Assembly (NCBI RefSeq): GCF_958299795.1
Contig: NC_133209.1
Coordinates: 17,830,868-17,894,867 of the forward strand
Direction of reading: 5' to 3'
DNA length: 64,000 nucleotides
Source of the DNA: Porites lutea
Lineage: Eukaryota; Cnidaria; Anthozoa; Scleractinia; Poritidae
The notes under the pieces were generated by a model, which had not been told where the DNA came from, ran no database searches, and worked only from the letters and a program-made list of their open reading frames with translations. Each line of letters starts with the position of its first letter. Positions within the stretch are counted from its first letter, which is position 1. A program made the translations under genes and the position numbers. Positions 32,341 to 43,566 of this stretch are shown here, piece by piece.

Positions 32341-33015
32341 CTTTACCCATGCACAGAATACTCGATCTGTAGAGTCATGAGGAAGATATCAAACAAATTT
32401 GACTAGGAAGCAATATCCATAATACGTTTTTGGTGACATTTGAACGTGAAAAAGTTGGCCCTACTTATTCTATTTTCAATCCATGTTCATCTTTGTCATC
32501 CTTTGCAACAGACGATTGGAAACAGTTTCAGTTCCTAAATATAGTCTTAAACTAGTGGTAATTGCAAATTAGGGGAGTGCGTTCGATGAGAAGGAGGGAT
32601 GGTGGGTAGTGAGTGGTAGTGGGAAGGGGGTGCTAAACCTGATGGGCTTGTAATATTGAGAAATCAAAATCAAACACTTTTATCAATACGAATATCAGCA
32701 GCTTTCTTTTTCAGTGTTATTGTTTATCCTCCCACTTTACAATTCGTGACTATTTCATTTTTCCTCAAAAATGCAAGAGCGAACTGTACTTTTTACATTT
32801 ACTCGGCTAAACCTCTAAGTAAAGTACATGTATGTAACAACAAGTCAAACACTGACTATGATCCTCGGGATATTCCTTTGCACTCTAGGGTGGTCAATAA
32901 AATAGTCCATTTTCGAGTTCGCTATGACTGCTGAATTAAAGAAGTGAAGACGCATTTTTTACAGCCTTAGCCTTAATCTGAAGTAATATATTCACAAATT
33001 CCAACGAGAAAAAGA

Positions 33016-33140
33016 CCTGGGCCCAGTTGCTCGAAGCATGGTTAGCGTTAACCAGCGTTTAATACCTTGACAACATATTGGTTTTGATACTGCTTAACCA
33101 ATGGTTAAAGCTACCCATGGTTTGAGCAACTCAGCCCTGG
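33016..33140. mobile_element. Hairpin MITE (CCAGTTGCTCGAA family)
   Basis: CTGGGCCCAGTTGCTCGAAG and ATGGTTAGCGTTAACC on the left mirror GGTTAAAGCTACCCAT and TTTGAGCAACTCAGCCCTGG on the right. It is about 125 bp with arms of 38 bp. Confidence 0.75.
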
Positions 33141-33461
33141 TTATTACTCTGTCTATTGTATATATTCAAATTTCAAACACTTGCTTGCCAGAATCTCCGA
33201 ATATTTTACCTTAAGTCGAGGCTAACCCTGTATGAATGTGTCGTTAATGTTTATATTCAGCGATAATTTTTAATTCGAAACTGGACTATTGGCTAACAAA
33301 CAAAACTATACCATTATTTTGGAATTCATTTGATGCGAAAACCGTTTTAGCTCTTTAAAAAGACAGCAAATAGCGTGACGTAGCCGCTTTAAGCCATACA
33401 TTTTTTGTTCATTTACATTAACATAAATCACCTGCGGTAAAGAACAAATTGCATCGTCATT

Positions 33462-33469
33462 TGACGTCA
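33462..33469. promoter_or_regulatory. CRE-like TGACGTCA upstream of the Kelch gene
   Basis: A perfect CREB/ATF palindrome 98 bp before the ATG. The octamer or close variants occur elsewhere in the window without a gene, so function is only suggested. Confidence 0.3.
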
Positions 33470-33567
33470 CTGATAGCTAGCAATTGTTTAGAACCAGGAT
33501 ACAGTGAATATTCTGATCTTGAAATAATCCACACTGGCACCGGGCAAAGCATCTAAGAGGTTCACCG

Positions 33568-35521
33568 ATGGATCCCCTATTATTTCAATTCACTCTTGAC
33601 ATTCCACCGCGAACGAAGATTTGTGTTCCGCACGAGCAAGAAGTAGTCGAGAAGCCTTTTGACGTGGCTTTGATTACCGGAGATGGGAAGAAACTCGAAG
33701 CTCACAGAAGTGTTCTCTCAGAGGCAAGCCCCTTCTTTGAAAAACTGCTGGGTAGTGACATGAAAGAGGCCAAAGGGGGAGTAGTTAGGATGGAAATGAT
33801 CACAGAGCTTGGTTTAAGAGAGGTTTTGGAATTCATTTACACCGGTAGTGTTCAAATTTCGGCTGAAGACAATGCCCAAGGCCTAATCGCGCTAGCTGAC
33901 TACCTGATACTTCCTCATCTTAAGGACCTCGCCCCAAGAACTCTGCAAAGGAACTTAAATTCTTCGAACTCACTCTCAATGTACTACTTGGCAGAGAAGT
34001 TTAGCTGTGAGGACTTGATGTCCAACACCAGGGATTTTATCCTAGCAAATTTTACTTCGGTGACGAAATCTGAAGAGTTTTTCAACCTGTCGTACGAGGA
34101 AGTCAAAATGTGGATCTCAAGAGACGACATACACGTTGACTGCGAGGATGACGTCTTCATCGTCATCGTAGTGTGGATTTATCACAACAAACAGGACCGA
34201 ACAAAAAACCTTTCCGAGTTGTTTCGTGAAGTTCGACTTCTTTACACGTCACGTGATTTCCTACAAAATGGCATCGCTTTATGTGATCTTGTGATTGACG
34301 ACGAATCCTGCATGTATCTCGTAACGGAAACTTTGAAATTCTTTGACTCCAGAGAATATCGCAATCGTCCGCTCGGCCACGTTAAGCCTAGAGTGTTGTT
34401 TGAAGTCCCTGTTTTACTTTTCTTTTTCATAGACATCACCAATGAAAAGTATCTGGCACCACTTCACTATAAACCTCGCGAGAACACAACCCGTAAGGGT
34501 CATATTGTTTGTTATTTCCCTCAAGACAAGGAATGGTCAATTTTTCCTGGAGTGTTGCTAATAAAAAATTCAATTTGGATCGTCTCTTGTCTTGGTAAAC
34601 TATATTTCGCGTCAGAGTTTCCGAACAACAAGCTAATATGCTACGATTCACTCACAAACTGTTGGACATCATTGCCATTCGACGGGCGAAGAAAACTACA
34701 TTCGATCTTCTCTAATAATCAAGATGAAATCTTCGCTCTAATGTCTGACAATGAAAGCTCTTGCCCAGACTGCGTTTTCCTGTTCTTTCGTGGAATTGAC
34801 TCGCACTGTCGAAAAAGCCATCTTTCTTGTATCAAAAAGTACAGTCCAGAATCTAACTCTTGGGACACTGTGGCAACATTTGACCTGGCCTCGAGGAAAC
34901 TAGTTTGCACCGTAGCAAAAGACAATTTTATCTATTTAATTGGTGGCAGTATTCAAGAAAACGAAAGAAGTAGAATCCTGGCTGATGTTGACAGGTTTGA
35001 TAAATACAATGGAAAAAGTGGCTGATCTTAAAGTACCGAGAAGCGATCCATATGGAGCTGCCGCCTACGGGACAATTTTCATAACTGGTGGTGTTAACGA
35101 ATCTGGTTCGAACATAAAATCTAGTGAAATGTACCAGCCTACAATAAACGAATGGCTGTTAATAAACGACGGGCAGATGGCACCTTTTATGTTAACTAGT
35201 AAATGTTGTACATGTGTTGAAGGCAGGGTGTATTCTAGAGTGGACAGAATTATGAAAGGAAGGGTAAAGATCAAGGCCCTGCGTTATTATGACCCTGATA
35301 AGAGCGAGTGGGTGGATAAATCAGTGATGCCTCACAAGATGGAGCCTGCATACTTCTTTGGTGAAATTCCTTGTGCGATGAAAGTGTTTAAGAGAAGTAG
35401 GTTTCTTCAGCAAACCTTGAGACATTCTTGTTCCGCGCTCACTGAGTCAACCTTGTCCCCAGAGCTTTTGTCAAGTGTCCCCACCAGTCCCCCACCCGAA
35501 AACTTGAGTGTCCCTGAATAA
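33568..35521 (+). pseudogene. BTB-BACK-Kelch protein gene with one apparent frameshift
   Basis: KLHL proteins are substrate adaptors of Cullin-3 ubiquitin ligases: BTB binds Cul3 and dimerises, the Kelch propeller binds substrate. From the ATG at 33568 the frame runs 485 codons: BTB at about residues 28-130 (FDVALITGDGKKLEAHRSVL, FFEKLLGSDMKE, FIYTGSV), BACK at about 135-245 (CEDLMSNTRDFILANF, FREVRLLYTS), then Kelch-type repeats. It stops at 35025. Kelch homology continues without a gap in the +1 frame from about 35010 (EKVADLKVPRSDPYGAAAYG, IFITGGVNESGS) to the stop at 35521. The break falls at AATGGAAAAAGTGG, so a one-base indel at the A run is the simplest reading. That could be an assembly error in an otherwise normal intronless gene of about 645 residues, or a recent inactivation. 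I cannot assign an orthologue. Confidence 0.8.
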
Positions 35522-35522
35522 A
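35517..35522 (+). terminator. AATAAA overlapping the Kelch gene stop codon
   Basis: The hexamer overlaps the TAA stop. If used, the 3' UTR would be only about 20 nt; it may simply be coincidental. Confidence 0.3.
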
Positions 35523-35547
35523 TGAATGAATGATAACTTCATATTTA

Positions 35548-35811
35548 CAGCTATCTCGAGAAAGGTTGTCGGAAAAAATGTGCACGCCACAATCTCGAAA
35601 TGTACTATGGGATATAATCAATACACTGTTCCCTGACACTGTAGCTTGAAACCTACTTTCGTTGCTTTCCTTTAGCACTCGCAAACATACGTCTATGGCC
35701 TCTCATGCCATTCTTTCAAATTTCTTTGAAGAAGAGTGAACTCAAAACCACTCACAATACTTTTCGGGATTGTCGCGTTCACTTTTGCGACAACCTTTCT
35801 TGAAATAGCTG
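35548..35811. mobile_element. TA-flanked MITE (CAGCTATCTCGAG termini)
   Basis: CAGCTATCTCGAGAAAGGTT at the left mirrors AACCTTTCTTGAAATAGCTG at the right, with TA at both borders. Inner blocks also pair (CAATCTCGAAA with TTTTCGGGATTG). It inserted right behind the Kelch gene. Confidence 0.8.
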
Positions 35812-35849
35812 TATACACGGTTAAAATCATCAGTCTAACATAGAAAGTT

Positions 35850-36010
35850 AATTAAAAATTCTCAAAAACTGTTTTACATATTTGCCGTGTGGGAGTACTG
35901 ATCAGAAAACCGTCTATCGGAACTTCTCTTAAAGAGACGTAAGGAATTTTATGCGCGCATTTCCTCAGGAAGATTGTTCCATAGAAGAGCGCCACTGTAA
36001 CTGTAAATAT
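35850..36010 (-). mobile_element. LINE C-terminal fragment (minus strand)
   Basis: Minus-strand reading gives YSGALLWNNLPEEMRA, a typical C-terminal segment of CR1/L2-like reverse transcriptase polyproteins. The longest open frame here is a different one, so the piece is decayed. Confidence 0.5.
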
Positions 36011-36019
36011 CTTATTTAA

Positions 36020-36281
36020 AGAGCAGCAGGAATTACACCATGTCATAGTTTAATCATATTCTTGTATATATTTCACTAGCCATATCATTAGCTCTTATAC
36101 TCATTTATATTGATGTAGATCTTCTATATTTCCTTAGTTTTATTTATTTTGTACTTAGACTTTGTATATTGGGAATCGACCTTATGCTCGTTGTAATTTT
36201 AATTTAGATAGAGGGTCATAAGTTTGCTAGTTTCTGTAACTGATTCCTTGCTACCCTCTTTAAATAAAGTGTATTATTATA
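36020..36281 (+). mobile_element. Possible LINE 3' tail (plus strand)
   Basis: An AT-rich, untranslated-looking stretch ends in CTTTAAATAAAGTGTATTAT, resembling the 3' end of CR1-type elements. It lies between two minus-strand LINE pieces. Family assignment is uncertain. Confidence 0.35.
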
Positions 36282-36289
36282 AACTAAAG

Positions 36290-38030
36290 CTACGCTTCAG
36301 ATAATCAGTTCTTGGTTTTGGGAGCATTAATTTTTCTTCGCGTTGCGAAAATAATAATTCGGTGTTCTTGGGGCAAACAAATTACACAGATAAGCTGGGG
36401 CGAGATTATTAATGTACTTGTACATTAAATTAGCTTTTTTTGTTTAGCCATTCTAACCTATAAATTGTCCCAACGAAGCGAAGATATCTGGAACTCGTAT
36501 CATAGCTCGATTTGGTGATAACGCTGGTAGTACTATTTTAAAGTTTTTGAAGTTTCTCACTAAGCTGTTGGGTCAAGCCATCTCATACAGCGCTGCAATA
36601 ATCGAAGTGTGGCTCAATAAGACCTTTGTACCTTTTAATTGCAGTGTGCATTGAAACAAATGGCCTGATCCGCTTAAGAGCACCGGTGCCAGAGGATACT
36701 TTTTTAGAGATTTCCATGAGAGATTTTCATCAATGATAAGCCCGAGAGATTTGCTTTGATTGCTTTGGTTTATTGGGACGCCGTCCACGTGAATGTTCCT
36801 TGTGTAGTCATTAAAGGACTGTAGTTTCTGCCTCAAGCTAATAACCATAAACTCGGTTTTGGCTAAATTGAGACTTAACTTATTAGCTTTGAGCCAGCGA
36901 TCAATATATTTCAAGTCACTATTGACTTGGACTCAAGATCAGGTATAGCAACTGCAAAAAAGGTAACATTAGTGTCGTCGGCATACATTCTAGGAAAGCC
37001 CACATTCAAGCAATTTGTAATTGGTAGATCATTTATTTAGATCAATAAAAGAAGAGAACCGATTATTGACCCTTGAGGTACGCCACAACTTAGAGGACTC
37101 GCGCTAGATAGATGATTGTTAACATTACACCTTTGCATACGGTTAGTTAGGTAAGATTTAAACCATTTCAGGGTGTCTTAATCAACCCTGTACTTCGTAA
37201 GTTTTTTTAGAATTATCTCGTGGTCAATAGTGTCAAAGACCTTCTTCAAACCAATAACGATTACGCCATTAATCTATCAATATTGACACACCAGCTATCG
37301 TTTGTCTCCAACAAGGCAGTAAGAGTGCTGTGTAGAGAGCGGAAATACTGACCAGACTGGCCTCTGTTTAATAAACCATTTGCATTCAGATAGTGATACA
37401 GATGGTTATAGATAATTTTTTCGATAATTTTGGCTACGGTAAGAATAACAGATATAGGCCGATAGTTGTTTAGGTCAGACTTAGAACCATTCTTAAAAAT
37501 TGGTGACACTTTACCCAGTTTCCAGTCAGGGGGGAAAATACGAGTCACTAACAACTGATTAAAGATGCCCCTTAAAGAGGGCGCGACAACATCGGCAGCA
37601 ATCTTCAGAAGCCTGTTTGGAATTTGGTCAAGCCTAGTTGCCTTACCTACATCGATATCCTTAAGTAATTTGATGACTTTTTAAACATTGATCCGTTGAA
37701 AAGAAAATACTCCGTCAACAAGAAGATTGAAATAGGCAAGTGGGTCAATTTGCGAACTAGGAATTTCTTGTGCTAGAGATTGGCCTACTTTTGTAAAATG
37801 ATTGTTAATATCACCAGCTGAGGTGAAAACTTGGTTTCCTGTTTTGACTTGAGACTGAATTAGTGCCTGAGTCTCTCTTTCGAAGAGGCCTTGTTTCTGG
37901 TTTCTGGAGAAGGGAAAGAAAGCGCGTGCAGAACGATGGGAAGTAGACGGAGTGAATGAAAGAACTCTCACGTTTTGTTTCTTCCCATCGCTCCCTGCGC
38001 GGTGTCTAATTATTTGGGCGTTGCCCAAAT
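36290..38030 (-). mobile_element. Decayed CR1/L2-like LINE, antisense
   Basis: Reverse-transcriptase pieces appear in order on the minus strand: GDINNHFTKVGQSLAQEI (about 37.75-37.8 kb), FPPDWKLGKVSPIFK, NNYRPISVILTVAKIIEK and LYHYLNANGLLNRGQSG (37.26-37.55 kb), a GVPQGSIIGSLL segment (about 37.04-37.09 kb), the catalytic YADD (36974-36985), and FMVISLRQKLQ with SKSLGLIIDENLSW (36.57-36.9 kb). They are spread over at least three frames with stops between, so the copy is dead. The endonuclease is not recognised. Confidence 0.85.
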
Positions 38031-38885
38031 AGAGTAATCGAGATCGCTTGTTTTAATTCAAAGTTGCAATAGGCACGCAATACGTGTGAACGTAAACAAT
38101 CCAAGTAAACAAGCCAAGCGACGTGAATGTCTGCAACGCGAACGACTAGTACAAGTTAAAAACCATGCCGGAAAGAAAGCTCTAGTTGATCCCACTTTTA
38201 CGATCTCAAAAACCTTGCAACGAAGAAACACAATTCCGAACAGCGATGAACATGTTAAAGCAACGCAGGAATAATTTTCAAAAAAAAATAAACTTATAAA
38301 TCTTAGCCTTTATATCTTACCTAGAAGCCGGGCGATTTTCAGAAATTTGAAAGAAAATCTGTCAAATAATTGGAAGAGAAGAGTCTCACAATGTTTTTTG
38401 CCCTTAGTTGTCAAGAGCCAAAGAAGATGTTACGCAAAATTATTCAGTGATCGTGCATGAGATAAATAAGAAATTGCTTCAATGAGGGGAATGACATGCG
38501 ATGAGTGGCAACATATAACTGAAAGTATTTCGGCAGTTTGATAATTTCATTGGAACTAATTGATGTTAGCCTATTAACCTTAACATTAGATAATGCATAA
38601 TTTTATTGCAGACTGTTTCGTAAGGAAAGGAGGTGATTTCTTATAATCTTATTGAGCAAAATGATCTCGTAAACAAGTTGCATTCTTTCACGTTCGACCC
38701 GCAAAAGTGGCAAAGTGCAACATCTTCACTCCGTGCAGACTGCATGCGTGACAGTTATTCTTAAAACCCTTGGGTTAATTAGATTAATTAAGTCGTATTC
38801 TCTCAAACACGAACCACGAAAGCACCAAATTCCTAAGCCTTCACGTGCAAACTGCGTAACAATACAGCTCACAGTAAGGGCTAAA
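38031..38885. other. Gene-free interval with a dispersed repeat at 38031-38200
   Basis: 38031-38130 matches 58085-58197 in inverted orientation (shared CAATAGGCACGCAATACGTG). Its continuation (GTTAAAAACCATGCCGGAAA) resembles 25373-25395. The 62-codon frame here follows this repeat and is not taken as a host gene. The rest shows nothing recognisable. Confidence 0.5.
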
Positions 38886-39125
38886 TTACATGAGCCGGGC
38901 CGGGCTGGCTAGATCTGCCGAGGTGACTTTAATCCTGGTATTACATGGACCGGGCCAGCCCGGAGCCGCCATTTTTATCAGTGTGTTGCCCGCTGTCCTG
39001 TGTCTCGCTTGGTTCATTTGACGGGCTGCTCAGGAAGCGTGATTACTTAGGAAATTTCCATCCGGGATCCCGGCATCATAAAACTGGGATCCCAACTAAC
39101 TGGGCTGGCTCGGTTGTCATGAAAT
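38886..39125. mobile_element. MITE-like element (ATTACATGAGCCGGG family)
   Basis: ATTACATGAGCCGGGCCGGG at the left is mirrored by GGCTGGCTCGGTTGTCATG at the right, and a second ATTACATGGACCGGGCCAGC lies inside. The arms are imperfect and the borders uncertain. Confidence 0.5.
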
Positions 39126-39204
39126 CGCAACGTTGATTTTTGTTTCGTTTATAACTAAGGCGCCGCGATAATCAGGCCTTTGAGGTACGGAAAAACGGGC
39201 GTTT

Positions 39205-40028
39205 GGGCGTTTTACCAGCCATACCAGGATCACACCTGTCTTGCAACAAATCAGGTTGTTAACAGGATTGAATGTGGCTAGTAAAACGCGCAACATCGCG
39301 AGTGGGTAGAAAACGAAGACCTAAGACCAAAGACCCAAAAACGAAGACCCCCCTCAAAATCACTTATAAATCTCTAGAAACGGGTATCTCGACCTTAGAT
39401 GTGTAAGAAACAACAACATCTTCAATTATACAATTGTGTTGAAAACGAAGACCCCTCTCAAAATCACTTGGAAACGGCTGGGAACTTCTTTTAACGACTT
39501 CCAGACACTAAATGAGTGTAATTAACACCCGCGACAACTTTAACATCTTCGAGTGACATGGTTATTTAATGTCATGGAATGGGGCATTTTGATGGCAATC
39601 ACAGAAGACATGACTTCGAACACTTTACAGCAAAGGATGATTCCGCAGAAAACTCAGACGAAGACCCTGGTCGAAATTTTGTATAATTGAAAATCGACTG
39701 GAGCCGTGTTGTTTCTTACACTCCTTTAGTGTCTAGAAGTCGTTTAAAGCAATTTCCAGCCTTCTGCAATTGATTTTGAGGGGGTCTTCGTTTTCTACAC
39801 ACCGGGGGGATTGTGTAGAAAACGAAGACCCTGATCGCAATTTTGTATAATTGAAGATACTGTTGTACAGTTTCTTACACATCTAAGATCGAGATACTCG
39901 TTTCTAGATATTTATAAGTGATTTTGAGTTTTGGGTCTTCGTTTTCTACCCACCCAGCAAAATCGTTTTCAACTTGTTCATCAGCAATGTTGCAAAACAA
40001 GTTGCACGTTTTGGTTGCCCGTTTTACC
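39205..40028. mobile_element. Host repeat (GTTTTACC family) split by a nested foldback element
   Basis: GGGCGTTTTACCAGCC with TCTTGCAACAAATCAGG on the left and AATGTTGCAAAACAAGTTGC with TTGCCCGTTTTACC on the right look like two halves of one element. They are separated by 39303-39952. The terminal words are not inverted in the simple MITE manner, so the class is open. Confidence 0.6.
39303..39952. mobile_element. Foldback element (GGGTAGAAAACGAAGAC termini)
   Basis: The left arm TGGGTAGAAAACGAAGAC... and right arm ...GTCTTCGTTTTCTACCCA extend as near-complementary strands for over 100 bp, including CAAAATCACTTATAAAT and its partner ATTTATAAGTGATTTTG. A second inner pair (CTCAAAATCACTTGG / CAATTGATTTTGAG) lies deeper. 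No ORF was found. The GAAAACGAAGACC word occurs four or more times within it. Confidence 0.8.
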
Positions 40029-40564
40029 GAAACTTTAGTTTTTTAACCAGATTTTACGCCCTCTCCCTTGACCTCACCGATTTACTTTCAAAGCTCCCCG
40101 AACCCACACACCCAAAATTTCAGCCCCCCCTCCAAACTTCTTCATATCCCTTTCTCCATCTGATATAGAGAAGGCTAAATTTTTTAGACCAATATCTGAG
40201 TGTGCAGTTTCATTAAAGTGTTTATTCATGTGAGGAAGACTGAGTGGTCGCTGAGTGATTACTTACGAGAGCTTAAAAACAAAAGAAAAGTCCAGTTGGG
40301 TAATCCTAAAAGTGGCCGCGGTCGCTTACGATAGCTTTTCATTACAAAGTTCAAGTCACATTTCAAACGGGGTTTCACAAATGTGGTCGTAACTAGTGCT
40401 GGTTGCTTACTGACGAGAGTGTTTGCAAGAAGAGCTTCGACTGTACAACTTTACACGTAAAAGACATCTCGTACGCCTAGTAAAACGACGCCCAAATATA
40501 CGCTCCCACAGCGTCTTGTTTTCAATTATTTCTGTTATGATATGGAGTGCAAATTAAATATTAA

Positions 40565-40750
40565 GGGCCTGTTTCCACGGAGGTGGGGGACCCCAGGTAG
40601 GTGAGGTGACCCGCTTAGGTGGGGTAACCCGCCTGTCCATATAATCTCTCATTTTAATTTGATCACGTTTACATGATAGGTGGGGTGACCCGCCGCATGT
40701 TACCCCACCTATCTGGCCATGGGGTCCCGCACCTCAATGTAAACAGGCCC
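40565..40750. mobile_element. Harbinger-like MITE, copy 2 (GGGCCTGTT termini, TAA duplication)
   Basis: TAA (40562-40564) then GGGCCTGTTTCCACGG at the left, and GTAAACAGGCCC then TAA (40751-40753) at the right. Blocks such as GGTGGGGGACCCCAGGT are shared with copy 1 at 31201-31391. Confidence 0.88.
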
Positions 40751-42042
40751 TAAGTTATGCATATAACCATACAGCGTAAGATGTTAGCGGCCCTTTTACG
40801 AGTAAACAGGTAAACACCCGCTAATAAGAACCGGTGGATCAAGAACCTCCTGGCAGAAATTTGCCACGTTAATAACCCCAAAATACAAGAACCTGTTTAG
40901 CCAAGCAGGTTCTTATATATTGGTTGATGTTAAATAATGATAAATAATTCAGTCAACAAGGGAGTGTAACTTTGAGTTGTAAATTTAATTAAGTATAACA
41001 AGAAAAGACTACTAAACTGTACATAAATTCGGAAATCAGTTTGTTAGTTCAGTTAATTCTGAAGAAATAAAAAGTTTATTTATTTTTCTGGTAATCAACA
41101 ATCTATTATCTCCCTCATAAAAATTAAGAGCCTACTTAGCCCAAATTTCCATTAAGTACCCCAAAATACAAGAACCCATTTTGCCAGACTTTAAAAACGT
41201 AGTTTCTTATTATCGAGTGTTCACTGTATCTGTATCCGAACAGGGTAGGATTTTCATCTTGTAATAACCATGACTTGCAATTTCATTGTTTGCTTCTGAT
41301 TTCTTAGCAGCCAACGAAGTATTTTGCTCCAAAAAAAACATTTGCGAAAAGTAAAACTCGCCTCTTCAGAGCGGTATAAATAACAAACAGACTCAATACC
41401 GTATACTAATATTATAAATATCTATGTCGAAATAGGAATACTCCACCAGACAAGTTCACTTCTCGACTTCTCTGATTTTACTTTCTTTCCGTCAGCGAAA
41501 CGGGAAGTCGAGTGTTACACACACTGTCTGCCATTCCCGATGCAAAGTGCAGGCATCATTTTTTTTCGCGTTTTTCTCCGGGCTGTTTGATAAAAGCTTT
41601 AAATGTAGAATCAGAGACAATCTCTAAAAGACAATCTAAATCCCAGACAAATTGGCGAATAGAAAATAAGCAGATAATACTGTCGAGAACAATTCCTATG
41701 CATGGATAAAATTGACGCGAAACTGCTCATTTCTGAGCAGAAGAAGTAAACAGTAGACGACAATTAACGGGAAAACTTGGTCAAGTGGTACAAATTTACG
41801 TTCGCGCGTAAATTTGATTTTATCTATTGTTATTGTCTAACTCCGGTGATCATAAATCATTTGAAACTAACAATAAGAATAATTTTCGCTTAGCGGAACG
41901 TTACGCCTGAGCCACAAATAGCCCCGTAGCAGGTGCTTTTAGTAAATACAAAAAAAGGTTGCAAACGAAATGATTTAGGCATTTTTTGTTGGTGAATCGA
42001 ATCGAACTCTCTTTTTAATTAACAATTCAAGCTTTAGTTATC

Positions 42043-42195
42043 ATGAAAAAAGCCATAAAGTTATCTTTAGGACGAGGGAAAGAAACGACAACCGCCGGAA
42101 TAAACTACGGTCTATGTATTGGTACAGCATTGGGTTGGGACAAGTACCTCCAACGGGAAAAGGAAAAAGACAAATTATGGCCATCTGTCAACTAA
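42043..42195 (+). CDS. Possible small protein, 50 residues
   Basis: An open frame from ATG (A at -3) to TAA reads MKKAIKLSLGRGKETTT..., a short weakly hydrophobic segment (GINYGLCIGTALGW), then a charged tail (DKYLQREKEKDKLWPSVN). The order basic N-terminus, short hydrophobic stretch, charged end is like that of several small mitochondrial or membrane proteins, but I recognise no family. It could also be chance in AT-rich DNA, or one exon of something larger. No repeat overlaps it. Confidence 0.25.
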   Translation: MKKAIKLSLGRGKETTTAGINYGLCIGTALGWDKYLQREKEKDKLWPSVN

Positions 42196-42282
42196 ATTAA
42201 TACTGTTTTCTTTTTTTGTCATTATTTCCTAATACTGCACTGAGTTCGATAAGTTGATATATATTGTCACAATATATGGTTA

Positions 42283-42438
42283 CAGTGGAACCTCGAACCC
42301 AAGAAAGTCCGGTATAACGAACGATATTCCTAGCCTAACTAATAATAAACTGGTGGAAATGAGAACCTCGATATCACGAAACCTCCTTACAGCGAACATG
42401 TCAGTCCCTTGGCCCTTCGTTACATCGACGTTCCACCG
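42283..42438. mobile_element. Tc1/mariner- or pogo-like MITE with TA duplication
   Basis: CAGTGGAACCTCGA at the left mirrors TCGACGTTCCACCG at the right. TA borders both ends (42281-42282, 42439-42440). Inner words GGTATAACGAACGAT and GATATCACGAAACC are of the kind seen in such short elements. Confidence 0.8.
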
Positions 42439-43341
42439 TATTTGTTCCTTTTTGTTTTAATACCGATCGCCCGTCAGACAGCAACTGAATTGTATAGTCG
42501 TGGTTTCTCCATGTAATGTTAAAACTTCCTGTTTAACCTGTCAAAAATTTGAAAGTCCCGAATACAGTAATTTATTGCGTTTCCTTGCTTGCTGTTACAC
42601 GCCAGAAAACACTTTAAATAATACTAAACTACATGTACACGGTCTGTTATGGCTAGCCTAGCAGAGTAAGCGTACTTTGGTGCCTACTTTAATTTGAATT
42701 CGACTGACAGAACTGATCAGTTTCGAGTCACTAACTGAAAACGGTTTAGGAATAAGGAATATTTACACAGCTTTTAAACTAAGAATAAATTTTATGCCAC
42801 TAGCAAACTGATGAAAATTAAAAGCTGGAAAATTGGTCTTCTAATTTGAATGGAATTGCGCTAAAGGAAATAAAGATACTGATATTTTAAAATCAGATTC
42901 AGGGACGATAGCGAAATTAGATTTTAAAAATACGACTTAAAACAGTTCTGATTCGAAAATGTGCAATGTCAGTCCTACAGTAACTTACACTTACGATTCG
43001 ATTTTGTTTGAAGACTTAAAAATTATTTCATACATTTAAAGCAGCAAGCTAAACCGGCAATTAGGGACCAAAAGTAGGCTTAACAATAATGACAGACGAC
43101 CCGCTTAATATAATTTTACAAAGGCTTCTCATAGCCTGCGTATCATAAATCGCTAAATTGCTATTATCAGCTTATTCAAAATTTGAATTGACTATTATTT
43201 AATTTACATATCTTTTCGGAAACCGGACTGAACTTGTGTCCTGATACAGCTAGGCGATTAGCAAAATGGATGTTAAGTTAGCCCAGGACCAAATGGTTCT
43301 GCATCAGGCACCCAATTATGGCATTCTAGTTTAAACAAAAG

Positions 43342-43347
43342 TTTATT
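43342..43347 (-). terminator. Polyadenylation signal of GPCR copy A
   Basis: AATAAA on the minus strand, 219 nt after the stop codon; conserved in unit B at 47384-47389. Confidence 0.5.
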
Positions 43348-43566
43348 CTTTTTTGAGATTGTGTGCAGAAGGCCATTTACAAGCAATAGGCATTAAAAAT
43401 TAATAAAGGGAAAGCCATTAACTAATGAGATGTTCCTTTAAGCTAAAATTACAGTTCAGTGTATTAAACAAAAATAAGAAACTTGAATTGCAGTGTCTTA
43501 AGAAAGGGAAAAACAAGTACTTCAGCAATAATTATCATTAGAATCAATATTCTTATTTTTTCATCT

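Larger units (their letters stand above)
30857..33567. other. Intergenic interval between RPS3A and the Kelch gene, MITE-rich
   Basis: No gene found. Four MITE-type elements are listed separately (31201-31391, 31683-32138, 32159-32340, 33016-33140). A segment around 33190-33290 resembles one at 13800-13900 (both contain AGGCTAACCCTGTA), an undefined dispersed repeat. Confidence 0.55.
40029..43270. other. Intergenic interval before the GPCR tandem
   Basis: Contains two MITEs (40565-40750, 42283-42438) and a possible 50-codon ORF (42043-42195), listed separately. Two stretches near 40840-40915 and 41155-41220 share CCCCAAAATACAAGAACC, remnants of some repeat. Otherwise nothing was recognised. 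Confidence 0.5.
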
